64,000 nucleotides of DNA from Pseudoalteromonas sp. MEBiC 03607. Its GTDB lineage: Bacteria > Pseudomonadota > Gammaproteobacteria > Enterobacterales > Alteromonadaceae. This document shows positions 34,913 through 42,499 of this stretch, piece after piece (within the stretch, counting starts at the first letter, position 1; each line of letters begins with the position of its first letter). Location: positions 744,001 through 808,000 of the forward strand of contig NZ_SRRY01000002.1 in assembly GCF_004792295.1 (NCBI RefSeq), read 5' to 3'. The notes beneath the pieces were generated by a model. It was not told the DNA's origin, searched no databases, and was given only the letters and a program-made list of their open reading frames with translations. Both the position numbers and the translations under genes were made by a program.

Positions 34913-36268
34913 ATGTTGACGATCAATTCGCCACGACTACGAACGCCAAATTTACTGCAAAATACGCAATCTATCACCTCAACCTATGAGAAGTTAGCTT
35001 CTGGAAAGCGTATAAACTCTGCTAAAGATGACGCTGCAGGCCTACAAATAAGCCATCGATTAACAACGCAAATAGCAGTAAAGCAGCAAACGCTTAGAAA
35101 TTTACAAGATGGGATCAGCTATGGGCAAGTGGCAGATGCTGGGTTATCCGAGCTAACAGACTCGCTTCAACGCATGCGAACTTTAGCCCTTCAAGCCGCA
35201 AATGGCTCAAATACAGATATCGATAGAGAAGCGTTAAATGAAGAGTTTTCACAGTTACGAGATCATATAAACAGCGTTGTAGCCAATACAGAAATTTTTG
35301 GTAAAAAACCATTAATGTCTAAGCCTGAGCAAGAGACGAATTTAGATAATGTACCTGTATTGAATGAGGTGTTTTCTAATAATGTTCAGCAAGGAATGAG
35401 ATCAGGGGATGTTTCTTTAGGCCTAATACCTGCAGGTTCAACGAACGTTAGAATTCAAATAAATGATAATGGTGCGAATGATGATTTAAATCTATTTACC
35501 CAAACTGGCGAGCATTTAGTGGGGCAAGATTTATCGTCTGTGCAATCTAGAATTGAAGCAAATCTATTTACTCCAGCAAATGGTTACCAAGGAACAGAAA
35601 CATATAGCAATGGCAATTTATTTACGGGGGGAGGTTTTAATTTCCCAGCTGTAAATAGTCAAACAATTAACGGAATGAACTTTACCTACTCGGGGAATGG
35701 TAACCCAAGCTCAGGAAGTTCAAATGAAGAAATATTCATTGATAATGTAACCGAGCCGCTGCTTCTTACTGTGATTGGCTCGGGGATGTTTCGAATTACT
35801 GCCAGTTGGGATTCTTTGGGGAGTTTAAATTCATCATCTGCTGAATCAAGTGATGGTCCAATGATGGTAACATCAACAGACCAAGCGGTCGGCGAAGATG
35901 GTTATATTATATTTGATGATATAGATGCCAGTGCTGGCTCTTTAACGATTGACGGCATTACTATAAGCAGCGAAGACTTGGCTCAAAATGCAATTGCCAG
36001 AATCGACACTGCATTGTCGCGAATCGGGGGATTTAGAGCTGAAATCGGTGCAAAAATGAACGCTATTGAGTCAACTATGCGCAATCAATCTAATCAATCG
36101 TCGATGCTAAGCTCAGCAAATCAGCGAATTGAAGATACTGATTTTGCAAAAGTAATGGCAGAAAAAGTATCTCTAGATATTGTTCAGCAAGCGAGTGTTA
36201 GTGTTGCTATGCAAGCAAGAGATATTACTAAGAATGGAATTTTGAGTTTGTTAGGGCAACTAGAATAG
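34913..36268 (+). CDS. Orphan flagellin-like protein
   Basis: A 451-residue protein with conserved flagellin ends. The N-terminal D0/D1 region (TYEKLASGKRINSAKDDAAGLQISHRLTTQ, about residues 25-55) and the C-terminal D1/D0 region (RIEDTDFAKVMAEKVSLDIVQQASVSVAMQA) are both intact. The middle (about residues 135-365) is an unusual Gly/Ser/Asn-rich insert that does not look like a standard D2/D3 domain. It begins MLTINSP rather than the usual MAxxVNTN start. The ATG at 34913 is chosen because AAGGAAG lies 6 bases upstream; a frame from 34871 has no such site. It has no flagellar neighbours. I see no sigma-28 promoter. Possible roles are a minor filament component, a cap-proximal protein or a surface adhesin. 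Confidence 0.85.
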   Translation: MLTINSPRLRTPNLLQNTQSITSTYEKLASGKRINSAKDDAAGLQISHRLTTQIAVKQQTLRNLQDGISYGQVADAGLSELTDSLQRMRTLALQAANGSNTDIDREALNEEFSQLRDHINSVVANTEIFGKKPLMSKPEQETNLDNVPVLNEVFSNNVQQGMRSGDVSLGLIPAGSTNVRIQINDNGANDDLNLFTQTGEHLVGQDLSSVQSRIEANLFTPANGYQGTETYSNGNLFTGGGFNFPAVNSQTINGMNFTYSGNGNPSSGSSNEEIFIDNVTEPLLLTVIGSGMFRITASWDSLGSLNSSSAESSDGPMMVTSTDQAVGEDGYIIFDDIDASAGSLTIDGITISSEDLAQNAIARIDTALSRIGGFRAEIGAKMNAIESTMRNQSNQSSMLSSANQRIEDTDFAKVMAEKVSLDIVQQASVSVAMQARDITKNGILSLLGQLE

Positions 36269-36275
36269 TTGCCCT
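36253..36275 (+). terminator. Hairpin overlapping the flagellin stop codon
   Basis: AGGGCAACTA, loop GAA, TAGTTGCCCT: a perfect 10-bp stem that includes the last codons of the flagellin gene. The trailing sequence TAAACG is not T-rich. Confidence 0.4.
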
Positions 36276-36284
36276 TAAACGCTA

Positions 36285-37274
36285 TTAGCTTTTATCTGCA
36301 GGATACACAACACCAAGCTGACTTCGCGCTTCATCAAGCACTGCCATGACTTGCTTTGAAAGTGCATGGGTATTAACTGATGACTCAATTTGTCCTGCAT
36401 TGGCCGCTTGAATAAAGTGGCTTACTTCATGGCGCATAAAGTGTTCATCAAATGGCTCAGAGAGTTCTTCGACCGTGCCATCGTTACCAATATATTGCAT
36501 ACGCTTTAATAAAGAGACAGCTTCGATACGAATACGGCCTTTTTCACCTTGAATTTCAGTAAAATTATCGCCTTGTGAGATTTTAGAGTAGCTTATTACT
36601 GCTTGTTTATCGGCATAATTTAATAATACATCGCCGGCGCCATCAACACCGGTTTCAAGTAACACACCACTGGCTTTCACACTCTGAGGCGCGCCCCATA
36701 AAGCGAGTAAAATATACAGCGGATAAATACCTAAATCGACTAATGCGCCGTTAGCAAACTCCGGTAAAAAAGTATTTGGGCGCTCACCATTTTTATACTT
36801 ATCGTAACGTGATGAGTACTGACTATATTGACCAATATATTTGCGAGGTACGCCAATTTTAGTGAGGGCACTTTTTAAGCGAGCAAAGTTTGGTAAATGC
36901 GTGGTCATCATCGCTTCCATGTATAAGCGTTGATTTTCTTTAGCTGCTTCGATAATCAGCTCAAGCTCTACGCTGTTTGCTGCCGAAGGCTTTTCACCTA
37001 AAACGTGTTTACCCGCTTTTAAACACATAACAGCATAGTCTTTGTGTAAGCTATTTGGTGCCGCAATGTAGACGGCATCTACCAGAGGGTCTTGGCATAC
37101 TTGTTCAATATTGGTAAACACTTTAGCGTCTGTCATGTCGTGCTTTGCAAGGAAAGACTCACCTGTTTGCTGCTCTCGAGAGCAAACGCCATACAAGGAG
37201 AATTGTTCAATTTGTTTGGCTGCGCTCAAAAGCGTGTCGCTTATAAAATTGGTACCTACAATCACAAAGTTCAT
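36285..37274 (-). CDS. Gfo/Idh/MocA-family oxidoreductase
   Basis: A 329-residue NAD(P)-dependent dehydrogenase with an N-terminal Rossmann fold (NFVIVGTNFISD), the EKP motif (LGEKPSAANS, about residue 92) and the C-terminal alpha/beta domain with GALVDLGIYPLYILLALWG. Substrates of the family are sugars, inositols or biliverdin-like compounds; the closest pattern is the YvaA/YrbE-like sugar dehydrogenases. A GGAG site sets the ATG at 37274. It follows the methyltransferase gene by 2 bp, so the two are co-transcribed. The functional link between them is unclear. Confidence 0.9.
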   Translation of the reverse strand: MNFVIVGTNFISDTLLSAAKQIEQFSLYGVCSREQQTGESFLAKHDMTDAKVFTNIEQVCQDPLVDAVYIAAPNSLHKDYAVMCLKAGKHVLGEKPSAANSVELELIIEAAKENQRLYMEAMMTTHLPNFARLKSALTKIGVPRKYIGQYSQYSSRYDKYKNGERPNTFLPEFANGALVDLGIYPLYILLALWGAPQSVKASGVLLETGVDGAGDVLLNYADKQAVISYSKISQGDNFTEIQGEKGRIRIEAVSLLKRMQYIGNDGTVEELSEPFDEHFMRHEVSHFIQAANAGQIESSVNTHALSKQVMAVLDEARSQLGVVYPADKS

Positions 37275-37276
37275 GG

Positions 37277-38077
37277 TTACTCCTCGTTGTTTTGTGCAAG
37301 CCATGCTTGCCAATCCTGTTCAAATTTTTCCATCTGTTTGTGCTTTTTGCTTAACAAATGTTTGTCTTCGTCTTCTTGGGCCATATAAGGGCCAACGCGA
37401 CATAATGCACAGTGTTTATCACCTAAATAAGCGGGTAAAGTCAGCTTAGTAGTAATGTTGTTATCAGTTTTTTCGCTAAATACATAGGTAATGCCACTGG
37501 TGTCTTTTACATGTTTATCACGGTCAACATTGCGAATTTTATAGCCTGGGAATAAATTAATATCGAATGGCATTTGGCCTAAATAATGGCAGTTTAGCCC
37601 CTGATTTAAGCTGCCTTCAATATTCCATTCGCGATACGGTTTTACATCTTTAGAGGTTATGTAACACAGCATCGGGCCGTTTTTATCTAATGCAAATTGG
37701 CTTGCGTAGTCTAGATAGCGATGCAACAAGGCACGGTTTAAAACATTCATACCACCTTGTTGGGTATTTGCTTTAAATGCTGCCTCACCTTTGAATGCGG
37801 GTATAAGTGGAAATTGAAAAATAACTACATCGAAACGTGCATCGACTAAGCGCAGCCACGAGTCTGGCTTTGTTACATCAAATTCAGTGAGTGTAGCTAC
37901 ATTTAGTTGTTGCAATGCGCTTAGTGCATTGTTGGCATATTTTTGCTCAATAGTGTTTGCATCATCATAAGTCGAAGCAACAAGCTTGGTTGGTTTTATA
38001 TGACGAGCTATGGCGTGCGAAAATGACAAATCACCATCGCCTACCGTCAAAATGCGCCAACTTGGGTCTAAAAACAT
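37277..38077 (-). CDS. BMT5-like (DUF2431) class I SAM methyltransferase with C-terminal matrin/U1-type zinc finger
   Basis: A 266-residue protein. Residues 1-200 match the Rossmann fold of the eukaryotic BMT5/DUF2431 family (25S rRNA uridine-N3 methyltransferase): the SAM loop ILTVGDGDLSFSHAIA, then LVASTYDD, and the family's FNFPH-like motif, here FDVVIFQFPLIPAF. Residues 223-246 form C-X2-C-X13-H-X5-H (C223, C226, H240, H246) followed by KQMEKFEQDWQAWL. This spacing matches matrin/U1-type double-stranded-RNA-binding zinc fingers of eukaryotes. An RNA uridine methyltransferase guided by its zinc finger is the natural guess, but the target is unknown. The ATG at 38077 is preferred over a TTG at 38110, which lies inside the upstream gene. 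It lies 4 bp after the 123-aa membrane gene and 2 bp before the Gfo/Idh gene. Confidence 0.8.
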   Translation of the reverse strand: MFLDPSWRILTVGDGDLSFSHAIARHIKPTKLVASTYDDANTIEQKYANNALSALQQLNVATLTEFDVTKPDSWLRLVDARFDVVIFQFPLIPAFKGEAAFKANTQQGGMNVLNRALLHRYLDYASQFALDKNGPMLCYITSKDVKPYREWNIEGSLNQGLNCHYLGQMPFDINLFPGYKIRNVDRDKHVKDTSGITYVFSEKTDNNITTKLTLPAYLGDKHCALCRVGPYMAQEDEDKHLLSKKHKQMEKFEQDWQAWLAQNNEE

Positions 38078-38081
38078 GTCG

Positions 38082-38453
38082 TTATTTGCCTTGTTCTGGC
38101 GCTGTTTCAACTGCAGTTTTTGGGCAAAGCGCTAAACGAGTTTTTAGCCCTTCAATGGCAATTTGTTTAAAGATCAAGTTAAAGCTAATCAAAACGGCAA
38201 TAACGATATGGATAGGACCGTGCGTAAACCCTGCGTCGGTGTCAAAGAGCATTAAACCGAAAAGCAAAAACATGGTGGCTAAAAATATTTCAATCAACTG
38301 ATTAGAATATATCTTTAAAGTACCTTGGTTTTTGTGATCTTTTTTAATGTGGATAGCACAAAAAAAGGGAATCACTTTAATTTTAAAGTGAGCGCCTTTT
38401 TCAACGTAATTTTCGCCGAGTAGGTCTAGTTTGGCGCGCAATTGATCTATCAT
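38082..38453 (-). CDS. Hypothetical two-helix membrane protein
   Basis: A 123-residue protein with a soluble N-terminal half (residues 1-50, KLDLLGENYVEKGAHFKIKV) and two membrane helices (about 52-70 and 78-96), then a short cytosolic tail. No family is recognised. It is 4 bp upstream of the methyltransferase gene and therefore likely translated with it, which makes it a candidate partner or membrane anchor for that enzyme (inference). Confidence 0.65.
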   Translation of the reverse strand: MIDQLRAKLDLLGENYVEKGAHFKIKVIPFFCAIHIKKDHKNQGTLKIYSNQLIEIFLATMFLLFGLMLFDTDAGFTHGPIHIVIAVLISFNLIFKQIAIEGLKTRLALCPKTAVETAPEQGK

Positions 38454-38507
38454 AGCAAGTCCTTAAGAAACTGAGCCGCGGATGTTACCGCAAACCGGCC
38501 TAAAGGG

Positions 38508-38927
38508 CTACTCAGGATAGATGCTGATGCCAATTACAAAGATGTGGCATACAAACACCACTGACGTTAAAACAAAACGCATTTTTTGATAATCAACGTG
38601 ATAGGTTTGCCACTGTGGTGAGCTTTTTTCAAATAACAGCACTAACCAAAAACTTGCTGCGAGCCAAGCCAGTGTCCAAGTTGCTGGTAAAAAGCTTAAA
38701 AAGCCAATCGGTAAGATAGGAATAATCGCTTTTATAGCATCAGCATGCGTTTGCTGGCCTGCATGCCATAAGTTACCAGCCATAAAGGCTAAAATAGCGA
38801 TGCTATAAAAAGTGAAAAAGTCTAAGTTGACGGCATTACTTCCTGCAATAAGTGGCCAGCCTACGCAGCCTAAAAACGGTAGTAAACCTAAGTAACCAAG
38901 TTGAATGTGATTAATAAACTTTTCCAT
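38508..38927 (-). CDS. DUF3429-like membrane protein
   Basis: A 139-residue inner membrane protein with five hydrophobic segments. The pattern GYLGLLPFLGCVGWPL, YSIAILAFMAGNLWHAGQ and ILPIGFLSFLPATWTLAWLA matches the DUF3429 family as I know it. Function is unknown. It is preceded, 12 bp before its ATG, by the perfect 25-bp inverted repeat at 38940-38992. A 54-bp gap separates it from the next minus-strand gene. Its ribosome site (AAGG at about 38935) lies immediately beyond the hairpin, so folding of that RNA could affect its translation. Confidence 0.75.
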   Translation of the reverse strand: MEKFINHIQLGYLGLLPFLGCVGWPLIAGSNAVNLDFFTFYSIAILAFMAGNLWHAGQQTHADAIKAIIPILPIGFLSFLPATWTLAWLAASFWLVLLFEKSSPQWQTYHVDYQKMRFVLTSVVFVCHIFVIGISIYPE

Positions 38928-38939
38928 AATGACCTTAAA

Positions 38940-38992
38940 GCCGCCTAACTGGTATAAAATAACTCGTAGTTATTTTATACCAGTTAGGCGGC
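38940..38992. repeat. Perfect 25-bp inverted repeat (hairpin with 3-nt loop)
   Basis: Left arm 38940-38964 (begins GCCGCCTAACTGG) is the exact reverse complement of right arm 38968-38992, with a 3-nt CGT loop. It lies between the acyl-CoA ligase stop and the DUF3429 start, both on the minus strand. The flank on the DUF3429 side is CTTTAAGG, not a run of T, so it is not a textbook terminator. Confidence 0.95.
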
Positions 38993-39008
38993 TAAAACGA
39001 TCGCTTTA

Positions 39009-40544
39009 TTATTGGCGTAACTCTCGACGTAGAATTTTGCCAACCGTCGATTTAGGCAATTGTTCCATAAAAATGATTGATTTAGGTACTTTATAAGCAC
39101 TTAAGTTTTCGCGGCAATAGTCACTCACCTGTTGCTCATCAATCTGCTCTTTTAAAGTAATGTAGGCACAGACACGCTCACCGGTTTTTTCATCTTTTGC
39201 ACCAATAACGGCCGCTTCGCAGATAGCAGGGTGCTGACAAAGTACGTTTTCAACTTCGTTAGGGTACACGTTAAAGCCAGAGACAATAATCATGTCTTTT
39301 AAACGGTCTACAATTTTATAATTACCACTTGGTAGCTTCAGACCCACATCACCGGTTTTGAAAAAACCTCGTTTCATAGATTTATCGGTTTCATCTTGGC
39401 GCTGCCAGTAGCCCATCATCACTTGCGGGCCTTTAACAACAATTTCGCCAGACTCACCGTCAGCAACAGGCTCATCGTTTTCATCCCAAATTTCCACAGT
39501 GGTGTTTGAGAGTGGGCGGCCAATACTGCCAATCTCTTCTTTTTTAAAGTCGTTTAACGTCGCAACTGGCGAGGTTTCTGATAAGCCATAGCCTTCTGTG
39601 ATTGTACAACCTGTGGTGCTCATCCATGCATCAGCAGCTGCGTGTGTTAGAGCTGCGCCCCCTGAGACTGTCATTTTTAGGTTTGAAAAATTCAGGGCTT
39701 TAAAACCTGGATGCATACACAAGCCAATAAATAAGGTGTTAATGCCTGAAAAGTAATTAATTTCAAATGGTTCAATTTGCTTTACTAAGGCATCTAAATC
39801 ACGAGGATTTGGGATAAGTACATTAAATTGCCCCATTGCGAATAGGCCAACCATATTCACCGTAAAGGCGTAAATATGATAAAGCGGAAGCGGACAAATA
39901 CCCGTTTCTTGGCCAGGGGTTAAAATTTCGTCAAAGCGTTCATTCATTTGCTCGGCATTAGCTAAGATATTGCCATGACTAAGCATTGCAGCTTTAGCAA
40001 CTCCTGTTGTTCCCCCCGTATATTGCAAAACGGCAATATCATCACGGCTTGCTTGGTGTGGTTTAAGTGGAGCGAGTTTTTCCCCTTGGTGAATGAGTTC
40101 AGGTAATGACAATTGGCCGGGTTGCAGTGAAGGTTCACCCACCGCTGAAGTAACAATCACTTTTTCTATGGAGGTTTGACTAATGATAGTGGCTAGTTTA
40201 TCGGTTAGTGCGTCCAGTATTACGATGGCATTTACGCCTGCGTCATTGAACTGATGAAGCATTTCACGAGCAGTGTAAAGCGGATTGGTATTAACAACGA
40301 TTAATCCGGCACGAAATGCAGCATAAGTAACGACAGGGTAGTCAACTATATTAGGCAATTGGATCGCGATTCGGTCGCCAACCTTAAGGTTACTTTGCTG
40401 TTGAAACCACTGAGCTAAGTAACGAGATTGCTGTTCGATTTGTGAATAAGTAAGTGTTTTACCCGCACTATTATAGGCTGGGAGTTCTGCATAGGTTTGA
40501 CATGTTTGGTCTATCAATTGCGTGAGGTTATCATGTGTGTTCAT
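39009..40544 (-). CDS. Long-chain acyl-CoA ligase-like AMP-forming enzyme
   Basis: A 511-residue cytosolic adenylate-forming enzyme that converts a carboxylic acid, ATP and CoA to an acyl-CoA. The AMP-binding loop is visible (QYTGGTTGVAKAAMLSHG, about residue 170), as are GYGLSETSP (about 320), the TGDVG motif and the hinge DRLKDMIIVSGFNVYPNEVE with catalytic Lys in KSTVGKILRREL. It resembles FadD but is about 50 residues shorter at the N-terminus. It is 9 bp downstream of a degenerate SDR gene, in a unit that starts near the AraC gene. Substrate class (fatty or aromatic acid) is not decidable from sequence. A good ribosome site (AAGGA) precedes the ATG. Confidence 0.92.
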   Translation of the reverse strand: MNTHDNLTQLIDQTCQTYAELPAYNSAGKTLTYSQIEQQSRYLAQWFQQQSNLKVGDRIAIQLPNIVDYPVVTYAAFRAGLIVVNTNPLYTAREMLHQFNDAGVNAIVILDALTDKLATIISQTSIEKVIVTSAVGEPSLQPGQLSLPELIHQGEKLAPLKPHQASRDDIAVLQYTGGTTGVAKAAMLSHGNILANAEQMNERFDEILTPGQETGICPLPLYHIYAFTVNMVGLFAMGQFNVLIPNPRDLDALVKQIEPFEINYFSGINTLFIGLCMHPGFKALNFSNLKMTVSGGAALTHAAADAWMSTTGCTITEGYGLSETSPVATLNDFKKEEIGSIGRPLSNTTVEIWDENDEPVADGESGEIVVKGPQVMMGYWQRQDETDKSMKRGFFKTGDVGLKLPSGNYKIVDRLKDMIIVSGFNVYPNEVENVLCQHPAICEAAVIGAKDEKTGERVCAYITLKEQIDEQQVSDYCRENLSAYKVPKSIIFMEQLPKSTVGKILRRELRQ

Positions 40545-40553
40545 GGTTGTTCC

Positions 40554-41234
40554 TTAGCGTGTTGTTCTTATTAGTTGTTGTTTGATGAGGCGATCCATTA
40601 CAGAGTCCATAACCCAATTAGGTAAATAATGGCTCATGACATAAGTTAGTTTAGATTGTAAGCCAAGGATCACCATTCGTTTTTGTTTATCTAAGCTTTT
40701 TACTATTTGCTTAGCTGTGTCAGCAGCATTTTCTGAGGCGTTATGTGCTTTGTTGAAACACATCAAGCTGAGTTTAATTTTGTTTGGCTTAAACGTTTGG
40801 CGTAGTTCCTTTGCAAGTATCAATACACTTGGTTCTGGTGAAACTTGAGCTTTATTTGTAACAGGAACCATTAATGCAAGGTGGCTATTCATCGCCAGTT
40901 CTGGGCTTATAACTGTGGCAACGTTTCGTAGTGCAAGAGCGTGATCACTGTTGGTTATTTCATCCGAACGGTCACAATAAATTGCCAATTCAGGTTTACC
41001 AATAGCGGCAATTGCATTATTTACTTGGATTTGTAACCCTTCAATATCGCAGATATGGGTGGCAAAAAATTCTATATATTGATTGCTGTGTGCAAGGCTA
41101 CACAAGGTTTGCTTTGTTATATCGCTAAATTGCTTGTCGAATAACGCAACATCATCACCACGACGAATATATTGCTTTGCTAATTCGAACCCAATACCAC
41201 TATTACTACCGGTAATAAACACTCTTCTTAACAT
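40554..41234 (-). CDS. SDR-family protein lacking the catalytic YxxxK motif
   Basis: A 226-residue Rossmann protein. The cofactor loop is intact (TGSNSGIGFE, residues 8-17), but the segment that should hold the NNAG motif reads AIYCDRSDE, and no YxxxK is found where the active-site helix begins (PVTNKAQVSPEPSVLILAKEL). The helix itself is shortened. The protein is also about 20-30 residues shorter than ordinary SDRs, with a C-terminal LPNWVMDSVMDRLIKQQ helix. It may be non-catalytic or use a different chemistry. It is located between the AraC regulator and the acyl-CoA ligase. Confidence 0.78.
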   Translation of the reverse strand: MLRRVFITGSNSGIGFELAKQYIRRGDDVALFDKQFSDITKQTLCSLAHSNQYIEFFATHICDIEGLQIQVNNAIAAIGKPELAIYCDRSDEITNSDHALALRNVATVISPELAMNSHLALMVPVTNKAQVSPEPSVLILAKELRQTFKPNKIKLSLMCFNKAHNASENAADTAKQIVKSLDKQKRMVILGLQSKLTYVMSHYLPNWVMDSVMDRLIKQQLIRTTR

Positions 41235-41337
41235 TACTCGACCACTGATTAGCGAAACTAGCTAGTCAATATATATAAATTGTTAACCAATTAATTAACT
41301 TTATACGACCTGTTTTTAGCTTTTTGCGCCATTATAA

Positions 41338-42351
41338 TCAATGTGACTTACGATAGTCTTTTGGTGGCATGCCATACCAGCGTTTGAATGCTCGGGTAAA
41401 TTCGCTGTAATTAGAAAAGCTTAAGATATCTGAAATGTTTGATAAGCTTAGGCTTGATTCAGTTAAATATTGGTGAGCTAAATTGCAACGAACCTCATCA
41501 ACGAGTTCGCGAAATGTTGTGTCATACTGGGCTAAATGTCGCTGTAGACTTCGTGCACTCATTGATAGCTTTTCAGCGATTAAATTAACACCAAATTGTT
41601 CATGAAGTAGATATTGTTTTATAAGCACTTCAACATGTTCACAAATATTTTCGCGTTTAGACTCATTCGGGTGTCCAAGTTGTTGACTAAGAATAGAAAA
41701 CAACTGCTTATCTGAGTTCTTAATGGCCAACTTTAGGTATTTTTTCTCAAACACTAATGCGGTATGAGCACAGTTAAATACTGGTATTTGACCAAGGGCT
41801 TGGCGGTATACACTGGTGTTTGCATCACAGCTGTGAGGCAGTTCTAGGCGGTGAAGTTTTATTTGGTCATCGGTTAATTGTTTTAAAAGATTAACCCCAA
41901 CACTCAGAGCTAGATCTGCTCCGTGATATACACCGACTTTTAAACTACTGCGCACTAAAAAAGACAGTTTTACAAAGTCTTGGCCACTTTCGAGCAACAG
42001 ATCAGCACTATTTTGATGAATATGATAGTACTTGGTTAAGTTTTTTAACGCCATTTCAAGAGTCTCGCAGTTACCCATCAAATAACCAACCGAACCTAAG
42101 ATGTTGAGACTTTGCCAGCGACCTAGCTCTAGGCCGAAATAGGGCAGATTTAATTCTTTCGCTGTGATTTCTAGTAACTCAATGAGCTGCTGATATTGCA
42201 CAAAATTATTGGGCTCAATGAGTTGTTTTCTGTCTAAGCCTACGCGCTCTAATAGTGCATCTGGGTTTACTAATTTACTTTCAATCAGTTCGACATAGCC
42301 ATGTAAAGCAGATGCTCTAATTAGGTCAGGTGTGTGTGTTTTGCGAGGCAT
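41338..42351 (-). CDS. AraC-family regulator with arabinose-binding-type N-terminal domain
   Basis: A 337-residue regulator with an N-terminal effector domain of the PF12625 (OruR/ORF-type) class and a C-terminal AraC helix-turn-helix pair (about residues 245-335: EKLSMSARSLQRHLAQYDT and SNISDILSFSNYSEFTRAFKRWYG). It is divergent from the epimerase gene at 42500. A 14-bp direct repeat spaced 21 bp apart lies between them. It likely controls both arms of the cluster. The SDR and ligase genes follow on the same strand after 103 bp. Confidence 0.92.
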   Translation of the reverse strand: MPRKTHTPDLIRASALHGYVELIESKLVNPDALLERVGLDRKQLIEPNNFVQYQQLIELLEITAKELNLPYFGLELGRWQSLNILGSVGYLMGNCETLEMALKNLTKYYHIHQNSADLLLESGQDFVKLSFLVRSSLKVGVYHGADLALSVGVNLLKQLTDDQIKLHRLELPHSCDANTSVYRQALGQIPVFNCAHTALVFEKKYLKLAIKNSDKQLFSILSQQLGHPNESKRENICEHVEVLIKQYLLHEQFGVNLIAEKLSMSARSLQRHLAQYDTTFRELVDEVRCNLAHQYLTESSLSLSNISDILSFSNYSEFTRAFKRWYGMPPKDYRKSH

Positions 42352-42375
42352 AGTTTGCTCTTTTTTAGTGCGTTG

Positions 42376-42410
42376 GCGTAAAAAGTAAAAAATTTTGCGT
42401 AAAAAGTAAA
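42376..42410. promoter_or_regulatory. Two direct repeats 21 bp apart: candidate AraC-type operator
   Basis: GCGTAAAAAGTAAA occurs at 42376-42389 and again at 42397-42410, start-to-start 21 bp, two helical turns. It lies in the gap between the divergent AraC regulator and epimerase genes. The 21-bp spacing equals that of classical AraC half-sites. Confidence 0.6.
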
Positions 42411-42499
42411 GTAATACAGGTCATTAAAGTTTAACAATGTATTAACCAAATGGCCTGCTAAATGCAATTGAGGCTGTAACGTGCTTAGAGGAACACACA

